A stretch of 64,000 nucleotides of DNA from Anaerobutyricum hallii (GTDB lineage Bacteria > Bacillota > Clostridia > Lachnospirales > Lachnospiraceae), in the NCBI RefSeq assembly GCF_900209925.1, contig NZ_LT907978.1, forward strand, positions 418,001 through 482,000, in the 5' to 3' direction. Below are positions 17,691 through 26,206 of this stretch, piece by piece. The notes under the pieces are model-generated. The model had not been told where the DNA came from, did not search any database, and worked only from the letters and a program-made list of their open reading frames with translations. The position numbers and the translations under genes were made by a program. The first letter of the stretch is position 1. Each line of letters begins with the position of its first letter.

Positions 17691-17782
17691 TTCTTAAATT
17701 GGCAAGTTTTGAAGATGAAGAACTTCTTGAAAATTTAAAAAAAGATGCAGACATTGATACTATCATAAAAACTTTTGGATAA
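17663..17782 (+). pseudogene. C-terminal gene remnant of unknown family
   Basis: An open stretch with no start codon encodes ...LASFEDEELLENLKKDAD then IDTIIKTFG and a stop. The acidic helical end looks like a real protein C terminus, perhaps of a PD-(D/E)XK nuclease/transposase type, but I cannot name it. The upstream part seems lost to the degraded palindrome. It suggests that the gap before glmS once held a gene. Confidence 0.4.
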
Positions 17783-17869
17783 AAATAAAATTGCTTAACA
17801 AAAACTGATTAACAATGAAAGAATAGATTTTTGATGAAAAAATGAAGAAATTGGATTTACGCTTAAATC

Positions 17870-17898
17870 TTGCCTTTTTTTAATAGTCATGCTACACT
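17870..17898 (+). promoter_or_regulatory. glmS promoter
   Basis: TTGCCT (17870-17875), 17-bp spacer, TACACT (17893-17898), 46 bp before the glmS ATG. The leader is too short for a glmS ribozyme. Confidence 0.65.
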
Positions 17899-17943
17899 TA
17901 AAAATGAAATTTAAAAACGTTTAACTTTTAAAGGAGATTATAT

Positions 17944-19785
17944 ATGTGTGGAATTGTTGGATACACTGGTAGAGAGGCAGCAGCACCGATTGTACTGGAT
18001 GGCTTATCAAAGCTGGAATACAGAGGATATGATTCAGCTGGAGTAGCTGTTTTCAATGAAGCTACGAATGAGATAGATATTGTAAAGACAAAGGGACGAC
18101 TGAAGAATCTGTTAGAGAAGACAGATAGCGGAAAAGCGATGCCGGGCGGATGCGGTATTGGACATACCCGCTGGGCAACGCATGGCGCACCTTCTGAAAA
18201 GAATGCACATCCGCATTGTAGTGATGACAAGATGGTTGTTATGGTTCATAATGGAATTATTGAAAACTATCAGGAATTAAGAGATCATCTTACACAGAAG
18301 GGATATACGTTCTATTCTGAGACAGATACAGAAGTAGCGGTGAAGCTTATTGCTTACTACTATGAGAAAACAGATCATAATCCATTAGAAAGTATGTCAA
18401 GAGCACTTCTTCGTGTTCGTGGTTCTTTCGCACTGGGTATTATGTTTAAAGATCGTCCAGGTGTTGTTTATGCAGCACGTAAGGACAGTCCATTAATCGT
18501 TGGACAGAATGAAGGCGGAGCATTTATCGCTTCCGATGTTCCTGCTATCCTTTCTTACACAAGAAATGTATATTATCTTGATAATATGGAGATGGCAGAA
18601 CTTCATGAAGACAGCATCAAGTTCTATAATATGAACGGTGATGAGATTGAAAAAGAAATGGTCAGCATTAAGTGGGATGCTGAAGCAGCAGAAAAGGGTG
18701 GCTTCGAACATTTCATGATGAAAGAGATTCATGAGCAGCCAAAGGCACTCAAGGATACGATCAATACCTACATAAAAGACGGAAAGATTGATTTGAGTTC
18801 TGTCGGAATTTCACCAGAAGAATTTGCACAGTATCATAGAATTTGCATTGTAGCCTGTGGCTCAGCATATCATGTTGGTATCGCAGCGAAATATGTAATG
18901 GAAGACTTAACAGGTTTAATGGTAGATGTAGATTTTGCTTCTGAATTCCGTTATCGTAATCCAAAGCTCTCTAAAGATACATTGGTTATTATTATTTCAC
19001 AGTCAGGAGAAACAGCAGACAGCCTTGCAGCACTTCGTCTTACAAAAGAGATGGGAGTAAAGACATTAGCAATCGTTAATGTTGTTGGCTCCAGTATCGC
19101 AAGAGAAGCAGATTATGTTATGTATACTTTAGCTGGACCAGAGATTGCTGTTGCTACTACAAAAGCATATAGTACACAGTTAATTTGTATGTATATTCTT
19201 TCCATGTATGCTGCACAGGTAAGAGGCGAGATCGAAGAATCTGCTCTTGATCATATGCTTCAGGAAATCGTACTTCTTCCAGAAAAGGTTGCAAGTATCT
19301 TAACAGATAAAGAGCGTATTCAGTGGTTCGCAAATAAATTCGCTTCCGCACATGATGTATTCTTTATCGGTCGTGGACTTGATTATGCAATCTGTCAGGA
19401 AGGAAGCCTGAAGATGAAGGAAGTCAGCTACATACATTCCGAAGCTTACGCAGCAGGCGAGTTGAAGCATGGAACGATCAGTCTGATTGAAGATGGAACA
19501 CTCGTAATTGGTGTGCTTACACAGAGCCATCTTTGTGAGAAGACTTTGAGCAACATGCAGGAAGTAAAGAGTCGTGGAGCATATCTGATGGGCGTTGCAG
19601 AGAATGGAAGCTACTACCTTGAGGATATGGTGGACTTTGTTGTATATGTACCTAAGACAGATCCACATTTCACAACAACTCTCGCAATCATCCCACTTCA
19701 GTTAATGGGATACTATGTAAGCGTAGCAAGAGGACTTGATGTAGATAAGCCAAGAAACCTTGCAAAGAGTGTTACAGTAGAATAG
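17944..19785 (+). CDS. glmS: Glutamine-fructose-6-phosphate aminotransferase (isomerizing)
   Basis: GlmS makes glucosamine-6-phosphate from fructose-6-phosphate and glutamine, the first step to UDP-GlcNAc and cell wall. The 613 residues include the N-terminal nucleophile Cys2 (MCGIVGYTG), the glutaminase loop CGIGHTRWATHG, two SIS domains (SQSGETADS, ATTKAYSTQ) and the C-terminal KSVTVE needed for the active site. AAAGGAG precedes the ATG. There is no sign of the glmS ribozyme upstream. Palindromic element B starts five bases after its stop codon. Confidence 0.97.
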   Translation: MCGIVGYTGREAAAPIVLDGLSKLEYRGYDSAGVAVFNEATNEIDIVKTKGRLKNLLEKTDSGKAMPGGCGIGHTRWATHGAPSEKNAHPHCSDDKMVVMVHNGIIENYQELRDHLTQKGYTFYSETDTEVAVKLIAYYYEKTDHNPLESMSRALLRVRGSFALGIMFKDRPGVVYAARKDSPLIVGQNEGGAFIASDVPAILSYTRNVYYLDNMEMAELHEDSIKFYNMNGDEIEKEMVSIKWDAEAAEKGGFEHFMMKEIHEQPKALKDTINTYIKDGKIDLSSVGISPEEFAQYHRICIVACGSAYHVGIAAKYVMEDLTGLMVDVDFASEFRYRNPKLSKDTLVIIISQSGETADSLAALRLTKEMGVKTLAIVNVVGSSIAREADYVMYTLAGPEIAVATTKAYSTQLICMYILSMYAAQVRGEIEESALDHMLQEIVLLPEKVASILTDKERIQWFANKFASAHDVFFIGRGLDYAICQEGSLKMKEVSYIHSEAYAAGELKHGTISLIEDGTLVIGVLTQSHLCEKTLSNMQEVKSRGAYLMGVAENGSYYLEDMVDFVVYVPKTDPHFTTTLAIIPLQLMGYYVSVARGLDVDKPRNLAKSVTVE

Positions 19786-19840
19786 TTATAAAATACTAAT
19801 TTGCTGGGGACACAGACGCCGCTTTAGTAGAAGATGTTGA

Positions 19841-20052
19841 GCTGAATTGTAGTTAGCCTTTTAAAGAAAAAAGAATGGTTATAAGTTTGATTTTGTTCCG
19901 TTGCGCTAAGCATTCCATTCTGCCCAGAAAAACAGGAACTTGGGAAAAACGAGTCCCAAGTTCCTATGGTCAGAATTCCATAGCGCAAAGTCACAAAATG
20001 CAATACTTATAACCATTCTTTTTTCTTTATCATAGTTTTCTTACAATTCAGC
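19841..20052. repeat. Class 3 palindrome P10
   Basis: Inverted counterpart of P9. GAATGGTTATAAG pairs perfectly with CTTATAACCATTC here, where P9 has GAATTG/CAATTC at the same place: a double change that keeps pairing. Apical GGAACTTGGG/CCCAAGTTCC hairpin. Confidence 0.8.
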
Positions 20053-20123
20053 ATAAAATTTTATTTCAGCGGCTGTCTGGCTTTGATAACAAATAGCAAA
20101 TTGGTGATTTTTGTTGAAAAGAG

Positions 20124-20278
20124 AAGGGGATTCTCCAGAAGTCTATGGTTTTTATTAGAATGAACATCTCCAAAGGGGGACTTTCTTACTCGATTGTATA
20201 AAAATTACATTTATCTATTCCTACCTTATGGAGAATTTCTCTCTGGTTAACTTTCATAGCCTTCTGGGCAATCCCCTT
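20124..20278. repeat. Palindrome P11, copy in element B
   Basis: AAGGGGATT (20124-20132) pairs with AATCCCCTT (20270-20278); inverted copy of 9294-9450. Confidence 0.7.
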
Positions 20279-20370
20279 ATTCTTCCTCAAGCGAAAATAC
20301 TAATTTCCTTCTGGTTTTCGTTTCTTTAGCCCCTCAAATAAATTAGTATTTAATCTCCCATTCTCACCAA

Positions 20371-20526
20371 CTGTGGATTTAGGATAGTCAGAAAAAAGAA
20401 AAAATACCATATCCCAGATGCGGCTTCGGAGCGTGTTTAAGATGCGAACGAGCATTTTAAACACAGCGACTACAGAGCAGATGGGATATGGTATTTTTTC
20501 TTTTTTCGTCTATATGAAATCTACAA
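20371..20526. repeat. Class 1 palindrome P3
   Basis: Arm GAAAAAATACCATATCCC with perfect complement, inner GATGCGGCTTCGGAGC and GCGACTACAGAGC motifs, apical GTGTTTAAGATGC/GCATTTTAAACAC hairpin. Outer CTGTGGATTT/AAATCTACA arms as in P4 and P5. Confidence 0.85.
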
Positions 20527-20658
20527 ATTAGTATTTTGATTTTTCACAAATGGCAAGAAAAGAAAGGATTAAGCAAAATATTACCAATAGAAATGCCGAA
20601 TATCATAAATTGTTGTAAATTTTACATAATAATATCAAGAAATTCGTAATGGTTGTAT

Positions 20659-20687
20659 TTGACCCGTTTTTTTGCCAGTGATATAAT
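20659..20687 (+). promoter_or_regulatory. Promoter of the diol dehydratase reactivase gene
   Basis: TTGACC (20659-20664), 17-bp spacer, TATAAT (20682-20687). The leader to the ATG at 20799 is about 105 nt; no known riboswitch was recognised in it. Confidence 0.75.
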
Positions 20688-20798
20688 TTATACATAATAT
20701 TGTGTAATTTTACAAATGCACAATGGCTGATTACAAAAACCGCCTGATAAATATATCCGGCAAGCCAGATGATTTGGGTGGAAGAAAGGATGGGAGAT

Positions 20799-22616
20799 AT
20801 GAAGTATGTAGCGGGTGTAGATATAGGTAATGCTACCACTGAGGTCGCTCTTGCAAAGATTGATGGGACAGATTTAACATTTCTGGCGAGTGGTATCGGA
20901 CCTACAACCGGAATCAAAGGAACTTTGCAGAATATCAGCGGAGTTTTCATGTCTTTAAAGAATGCTCTTGAAAAGGTAGGCATGGATTACAGTGATCTGG
21001 CAGAGATTCGTATTAATGAAGCTGCTCCTGTTATTGGAGATGTAGCGATGGAGACGATTTCTGAAACAGTTATTACAGAGTCAACAGTAATCGGACATAA
21101 TCCAAGTACTCCGGGAGGTACAGGAATCGGAGTTGGTACTTCTGTTCTTGTAACAGAGCTTTCTAAGATAAAAGAGGCGAAGGATGTTATTGTGATTGTT
21201 CCTGATAAAGTAGGTTTTGCGCAGGCAGCAACACTGATGAATCAGGCAAAAGAGAATATAAATATTACAGGTGCGATCGTACAGGCAGATGACGGAGTAT
21301 TACTTAATAACCGTCTTGATAAGAAGATTCCTATTATTGATGAAGTTGCCATGATCGAGAAGGTTCCGCTGGGAATGACTTGTGCGATCGAAGTGGCACA
21401 GCAGGGAAGTATATTATCTACATTGTCTAATCCATATGGAATTGCAACAGTATTTCATTTGAATTCAGAGGAGACAAAGAGAGTTGTTCCGATTGCACGT
21501 TCTTTAATCGGAGCACGTTCCGGTGTAGTAATTAAGACACCAACGGGTGATGTAAAGGAAAGAAGTATTAAGGCAGGAACCATCAATATTATCGGTCTTA
21601 AGAAGGAAGTCGATGTGGATGTTGACGAGGGTGCCGATAAGATTATGGAAGCGATATCTGTTATTCAGGATATTGATGATATTCAGGGTGAGACAGGAAC
21701 GAACGCCGGCAATATGCTGAATAATGTTCGTCGTGTTATGGCAGGTCTTACGAATAAAGAGCCAAAAGATATTAAGATTCAGGATTTACTGGCTGTAGAT
21801 ACATTTAATCCACAGAAAGTTGTTGGAGGTATTGCAGACGAGTTTGCATTAGAGAATGCCGTAGGAATTGCAGCGATGGTTAAGTCTGACAGACTCCAGA
21901 TGGAGATGATCGCGAATGTACTTACTGAAAAGTTAAAAGTTCCTGTATATGTTGGTGGTGTTGAAGCAGACATGGCAATTAAGGGAGCATTAACTACTCC
22001 TGGTACAAGTGTTCCACTGGCAATTGTTGATATGGGTGCTGGTTCTACAGATGCATCAATTATCAACAGAGAAGGTAAGGTAAAACTGGTTCATCTGGCC
22101 GGTGCCGGAAACATGGTTTCTTTGTTAATTCAGTCTGAACTTGGTCTGGATACGATCGAACTTGCAGAAGATGTAAAGAAGTACACTCTTGCCAAAGTAG
22201 AAAGTCTTTTCCATATTCGTCATGAGAATGGAACGGTTCAGTTCTTTGATAAACCATTAGATCCATCTATTTTTGCAAAGGTTGTTCTTGTAAAAGAGAA
22301 TGACGAGCTTGTGCCATTAGACGGAGTGGAATCTTTGGAAAAAGTAAAACAGGTTCGTATGGATGCCAAGAAGAAAGTATTTGTAAGAAATGCGATTCGT
22401 TCTCTGGCAAAGGTAAGTCCTACAGGTAATCCAAGAGACATTCAGTTCGTAGTAATGGTTGGCGGATCTGCACTGGATTTTGAGATTCCAAACTTTGTAA
22501 CAGATGCGCTGGCGGATTATGATATTGTAGCTGGACGCGGTAATATTCGTGGTTGTGAAGGACCTCGTAATGCCGTTGCTACAGGTCTTGCTATGGCATG
22601 TGTAACAGAAGAATAA
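20799..22616 (+). CDS. Diol/glycerol dehydratase reactivase, large subunit (DdrA/PduG-like)
   Basis: The 605-residue chaperone-like ATPase matches the alpha subunit of the B12-dependent diol dehydratase reactivating factor, which swaps damaged cobalamin out of the enzyme. It begins MKYVAGVDIGNATTEVALA, an actin/Hsp70-type phosphate loop, and has VDMGAGSTDASI and VVMVGGSALDFEIP motifs and the GRGNIRGCEGPRNAVATGLA end typical of PduG. The start at 20799 is chosen from family N termini, with GGGAG upstream. Neither the small subunit nor the dehydratase genes are next to it, so it is an orphan or serves a pdu cluster elsewhere. Confidence 0.9.
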   Translation: MKYVAGVDIGNATTEVALAKIDGTDLTFLASGIGPTTGIKGTLQNISGVFMSLKNALEKVGMDYSDLAEIRINEAAPVIGDVAMETISETVITESTVIGHNPSTPGGTGIGVGTSVLVTELSKIKEAKDVIVIVPDKVGFAQAATLMNQAKENINITGAIVQADDGVLLNNRLDKKIPIIDEVAMIEKVPLGMTCAIEVAQQGSILSTLSNPYGIATVFHLNSEETKRVVPIARSLIGARSGVVIKTPTGDVKERSIKAGTINIIGLKKEVDVDVDEGADKIMEAISVIQDIDDIQGETGTNAGNMLNNVRRVMAGLTNKEPKDIKIQDLLAVDTFNPQKVVGGIADEFALENAVGIAAMVKSDRLQMEMIANVLTEKLKVPVYVGGVEADMAIKGALTTPGTSVPLAIVDMGAGSTDASIINREGKVKLVHLAGAGNMVSLLIQSELGLDTIELAEDVKKYTLAKVESLFHIRHENGTVQFFDKPLDPSIFAKVVLVKENDELVPLDGVESLEKVKQVRMDAKKKVFVRNAIRSLAKVSPTGNPRDIQFVVMVGGSALDFEIPNFVTDALADYDIVAGRGNIRGCEGPRNAVATGLAMACVTEE

Positions 22617-22678
22617 TTTTATCTCAGTCGAGAAGACTCCCACCTCTTTCAGGTGGTGAGTGACTGCTCGACTTGAAT
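22617..22678. repeat. REP-like hairpin repeat, copy 1
   Basis: TTTATCTCAGTCGAG...CTCGACTTGAAT encloses CCACCTCTTTCAGGTGG. A second copy with one substitution and a 3-nt insertion is at 26861. Both sit within two bases of a stop codon. No T-run follows, so it is not a standard terminator. Confidence 0.75.
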
Positions 22679-22692
22679 TAATAACAATAGAC

Positions 22693-22769
22693 GAACTTAT
22701 AAAACAGGCTAGTATAAAAATGATTTGTAGTTGCATTTTTATACTAGCCTGTTTTGTAAGTTCTTTTTT
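22693..22769 (+). terminator. Long-stem terminator after the reactivase gene
   Basis: A 30-bp nearly perfect stem (22693-22722 with 22734-22763; apex TATAAAAATG/CATTTTTATA) is followed by TTTTTT. It is preceded by AGACGAA, the same flank as the big palindromes, so it may be a core-less member of that family. Confidence 0.85.
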
Positions 22770-22890
22770 GATGCAGTGAAGAAAAAAAACAAGTGACTCT
22801 CAGCAACTATTTTTTTCATCTATATTTAATACAATGAAAGTAGAAATAAAAAGTAGAAATAATAAGGTGTTTTAATCTAAAGGAGGTTTG

Positions 22891-25098
22891 ATGTTTATGA
22901 AAAAAATGATGAAAGTCCTGTGGAATAAAGGTTTCCTTTCTTTTGTTCTCGCTGTTTCCTTTCTGGCTGGTGCTATCGTACCAGGAGGCTATGTACGAGC
23001 GGCGGCACCGGCTGCCATTCCTGCCACGTTATCCTTAAAAGAAGCAACCGGTGTATGCAGTGGAAGTGCGACAGCATTTAATGTAAACAGCACTTCTTTT
23101 GAGTCAAGTAAATTAAAGTTCTACAGAGAAATGCTTGATGGTGTTCATGAAAAAAATAACGCATCAACGAAACAGAATGCGCCGAAGGCAACGGCAGCGG
23201 AGGATTGGTTTTCTGTTGCATATATGCTTCATCAAAAACGGAGAAAACAATCGTCAACCAGTAATTATAACTCTCGAATGGAAGCAATGCGGTATGTTAC
23301 AATTGCAGAATACAATAATACCAATAAGATATCCAATAATGAGTATAAAAATGGTTATAACTGGTACATTCATCGCAGTGGTCTAAATTACAGCAGTTCT
23401 TTAAGCGGTGCTAATACAGATATACGTAAAAAGCTGTATGACTATTATCTGGCACAACATACTAGTAGCAGTAATAAAAAAGGCTGGAATTCAGGATCTC
23501 AAAGTGCCACCAATAGTTTTTCTGCTCTTACGGATACTACAAACCGCGATGTCTTCTGGTCTGTTTTAAGTTTAAATCGAACAGATGGTGACAAGAGAAG
23601 AAACGGTCATGGAAGTGCTCTGATTGCTGTTTTTTATGATTTCAAGATTAGTCCTGTGCTTCAGGAAGATAAAGGAACAACTTATATCAGACAGAGAAAT
23701 GATGGCAGTGATCGTAAAGACTCTTTTGTTTCAAGTATTACAAATAATTCACCGCAGAATGTTAATGCAGAATATACCGGCAGTACTGAAAATACGGTTT
23801 CACATACCAGTAATATTAATGGAAGTTCTTCCTATACAATGGGACATTCTGTAACAGTCGGCACAAATGTTAATTTTGGAGCATTCGCAAGTGGTTCAAT
23901 TGATTATACATTTGATTATTCGAATACAGTGGAAAAAGGATGGTCAAAGGAAGAATCCGTAAGCAAAACAGAGCGGAAAGAAGATAAATCGTCAATTTCT
24001 CTCCCGGCATACAGTGCGATTATGATGAAGAGGACAACTTCTGACAGTGAAGAAGTTACAACGTATAATTGCCCGGTACTCCTTACTTATAAAGTTATGT
24101 TATTAGAACATATATTAAATGCCAGTAATGATGAAGCTGATGCAGATACAGCAACATTAGGTGTTTTTGGAAGTGACAGTATCAGTGCGCGTGAAGATTT
24201 AAAAGTATACCTTACCGATAATATAAATATTAAAGATACTAACCGTAATATTACGTGGAGTGAACTGCAATCAAATTCTGATACTAAAAATGCATTTCAG
24301 TATGCAAAATCTAATACGGCATTGTATATTCCAATGTCTTCTGCAGGAGCTACATACAGTGTAAATTTAAAGACAATAAACGTTACATATGATGGACTGA
24401 TTTCAACGCAGCCATTATCAAAAATTGAAACGACAGCATCGGATTTGAATCTTCTGACTGGTAATTCTCTTACCATATCCAATATTAGAGTCAAAGGAAT
24501 TAATAAAGCAGGTACGGATTATATTGGATTTAATCAGGACAGGGGACACTGGATCATAACTTCTGCAGATGGAAAAGAAGATGTTTCCGGGAACATAGCG
24601 AGTTTGAGCCAAAGCCGTTCTGGAAAAGTAACATTGAATGCACATAATCCAGGAACAGTCTACCTGGAATATGTGATTGATGAGAATTGTTATGCGACAG
24701 CATCTGCGCCGATGGCATATATGACAAATCGACAACTTGCTTCTACAGCAATTCTTAAAGTTACGATAGCAGCGAAAAAAACAGCAGTTCCGACACCGGA
24801 AGCAACAAAACTCGGCTCTGTAAAAGCAGCAAAAAGATCGATTGCTTTGACATGGAAGAAAATAACTTCCAAAGTGCAGAAAAAGAGAATCAAAGGTTAT
24901 CAGATTCAGTATAGTACAAAGAGAAGCTTTAAAAAAGCAAAAACAAAAAATGTGAATGGATACAAAAAAACTCGTGTTACATTAAAAAAATTAAAAGCAA
25001 AGAAGAAATATTATATACGTGTCCGCACAATTTTAAAGATTAATGGCAAGACATATTATTCTAAATGGTCAAAGATAAAATCTGTGAAAACAAAGTAA
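22891..25098 (+). CDS. Secreted protein with an aerolysin/ETX-MTX2-like stretch and C-terminal FnIII-like domain
   Basis: The 735-residue product has a signal peptide (hydrophobic core about 17-30, likely cut near RAAA-P). Residues ~280-390 show the Ser/Thr-rich alternating pattern of aerolysin-like beta-pore proteins: ITNNSPQNVNAEYTG, SHTSNINGSSSYTMG, a glycine-rich turn, SIDYTFDYS, then SISLPAYSAIMMKRT. This is pattern recognition, not a search. The last ~95 residues are a very basic fibronectin-III-like domain (SIALTWKK, GYQIQYSTKRSF, YYIRVRTI). AAAGGAGG lies four bases before ATG 22891 and ten before ATG 22897; either could be used. It stands alone and could be a toxin, a bacteriocin-like protein or an adhesin. 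Confidence 0.7.
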   Translation: MFMKKMMKVLWNKGFLSFVLAVSFLAGAIVPGGYVRAAAPAAIPATLSLKEATGVCSGSATAFNVNSTSFESSKLKFYREMLDGVHEKNNASTKQNAPKATAAEDWFSVAYMLHQKRRKQSSTSNYNSRMEAMRYVTIAEYNNTNKISNNEYKNGYNWYIHRSGLNYSSSLSGANTDIRKKLYDYYLAQHTSSSNKKGWNSGSQSATNSFSALTDTTNRDVFWSVLSLNRTDGDKRRNGHGSALIAVFYDFKISPVLQEDKGTTYIRQRNDGSDRKDSFVSSITNNSPQNVNAEYTGSTENTVSHTSNINGSSSYTMGHSVTVGTNVNFGAFASGSIDYTFDYSNTVEKGWSKEESVSKTERKEDKSSISLPAYSAIMMKRTTSDSEEVTTYNCPVLLTYKVMLLEHILNASNDEADADTATLGVFGSDSISAREDLKVYLTDNINIKDTNRNITWSELQSNSDTKNAFQYAKSNTALYIPMSSAGATYSVNLKTINVTYDGLISTQPLSKIETTASDLNLLTGNSLTISNIRVKGINKAGTDYIGFNQDRGHWIITSADGKEDVSGNIASLSQSRSGKVTLNAHNPGTVYLEYVIDENCYATASAPMAYMTNRQLASTAILKVTIAAKKTAVPTPEATKLGSVKAAKRSIALTWKKITSKVQKKRIKGYQIQYSTKRSFKKAKTKNVNGYKKTRVTLKKLKAKKKYYIRVRTILKINGKTYYSKWSKIKSVKTK

Positions 25099-25145
25099 TG
25101 TGCAGCTGTGCGATTGCCAATTATAAACTTTCCCATCCCTTTAAA

Positions 25146-25180
25146 TCCCCACCGTTCTAATTTCGTTGGAAAGGTGGGGA
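25146..25180. terminator. Hairpin after the secreted-protein gene
   Basis: TCCCCACC (25146-25153) pairs with GGTGGGGA (25173-25180). No T-run, so termination is only probable. Confidence 0.45.
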
Positions 25181-25190
25181 TAGCATCAAG

Positions 25191-25219
25191 TTGACAGGAT
25201 TCCGAAGCTTGTTTATAAT
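25191..25219 (+). promoter_or_regulatory. degV promoter
   Basis: Consensus TTGACA (25191-25196), 17-bp spacer, TATAAT (25214-25219). Confidence 0.85.
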
Positions 25220-25295
25220 AAATTCGTTAAGAATAATTCGTTGAGAGTAATTAAAAAATAATACTATTTATTTTGGAAGGGATTGAAAAGTTTTT

Positions 25296-26165
25296 ATGGG
25301 AAAGATACAGATCATTACGGACTCTGCAAGTGATATCTCAAAGGAAGCAGAACAGAAATATAATTTAGATGTGATCTCCTATTCTGTTGTGATAGGAGAT
25401 CAGACATATACAAGTCGTGTAGATTTTGATAATGAAGGATGTTATAAGCTGATGGAGGAGAATGATGGAATTCCAATGACTTCTCAGATTACAGCCTTTC
25501 AGTTTATGGATTTATATTATGAGTATTATCAGAAGGGATGCACAGAACTTGTATTAATTTTGATTAATGGAAAAGGATCAGCCACATACAATAATTCATT
25601 GATGGCAGTTGATATGCTGATTGAAGAACATCCGGAATGTGAAGGTAAGATGCATATTTACAGCCATGATGGTGGAAGTTATAGCGCCGGATATGGTGAA
25701 CTTGCAGTTATGGCAGGAAAGATGGCACAGGAAGGAAGCTCTGTCGAAGAAATTAATGCGTATCTTGAGGAAAAGATTGCTCACAGACGCATTTATTTTG
25801 GAATTTATAATCTGAAATATGCAGGAAAGTCCGGACGTATTCCGAGTGCAGCGGCATTTATCGGAGATAAGATTGGAATTAAGCCGATTATGAAGATTTG
25901 GGATCATGAGATCACAACTGCCGGAAAGTGTCGGGGAGAGAAGAAAGTTGTATCTAAAATCTGCGATATGGCAATTGCAGACATGGAACCGGGTTCTGCA
26001 TATCAGATCGAATACGGGGATGATGATAAGATTAAGGAAGAGATGGCGCAGAAGATGACAGAGAAGCTTGGCTACGGTCCAAGTAGCTATTATCAGATTG
26101 GAGCAGAAATAGCAGCGAATGCAGGACCTCGTGTTGTTGGTATTGCATTTGATGCAAAGGAGTAA
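25296..26165 (+). CDS. DegV family fatty-acid-binding protein
   Basis: The 289-residue protein has the DegV N terminus IQIITDSASDIS, the Thr/Ser fatty-acid head-group site (PMTSQIT, with SGRI further on) and the C-terminal domain ending in GPRVVGIAF. DegV/FakB proteins bind fatty acids and hand them to the kinase FakA for phospholipid synthesis. Several DegV paralogues are usual in Lachnospiraceae and not all are FakB, so the exact ligand is uncertain. It has its own consensus promoter; the lipase-like gene 41 bases downstream may be co-transcribed. Confidence 0.88.
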   Translation: MGKIQIITDSASDISKEAEQKYNLDVISYSVVIGDQTYTSRVDFDNEGCYKLMEENDGIPMTSQITAFQFMDLYYEYYQKGCTELVLILINGKGSATYNNSLMAVDMLIEEHPECEGKMHIYSHDGGSYSAGYGELAVMAGKMAQEGSSVEEINAYLEEKIAHRRIYFGIYNLKYAGKSGRIPSAAAFIGDKIGIKPIMKIWDHEITTAGKCRGEKKVVSKICDMAIADMEPGSAYQIEYGDDDKIKEEMAQKMTEKLGYGPSSYYQIGAEIAANAGPRVVGIAFDAKE

Positions 26166-26206
26166 GATTTTACTGGCAGGCAGAGTTCGTCGAGAGGTTA
26201 CATTTT

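Larger units (their letters stand above)
19790..20537. repeat. Composite palindromic element B (748 bp), inverted copy of A
   Basis: Bounded by a perfect 14-bp terminal inverted repeat, AAAATACTAATTTG (19790-19803) and CAAATTAGTATTTT (20524-20537). Its reverse complement follows element A nearly base for base: P10, P11, a short AATACTAATTT...AAATTAGTATT unit (20304-20352), then P3. It lacks the 130-bp P8 insertion of A. No open frame in it is believable. It fills the gap between glmS and the diol dehydratase reactivase. Confidence 0.87.

Noticed and set aside
17780-17943. glmS ribozyme expected before glmS
   Set aside because: The leader after the promoter is only ~40 nt and lacks the conserved ribozyme core; no upstream sequence resembles it.
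20688-20798. Cobalamin riboswitch before the diol dehydratase reactivase
   Set aside because: No B12-box or other conserved part was found; the leader is too short for a full AdoCbl riboswitch.
25146-25180. Hairpin as a palindrome-family member
   Set aside because: Short GC stem without the inner motifs or AGACGAA-type flanks; more likely a plain terminator-like hairpin.
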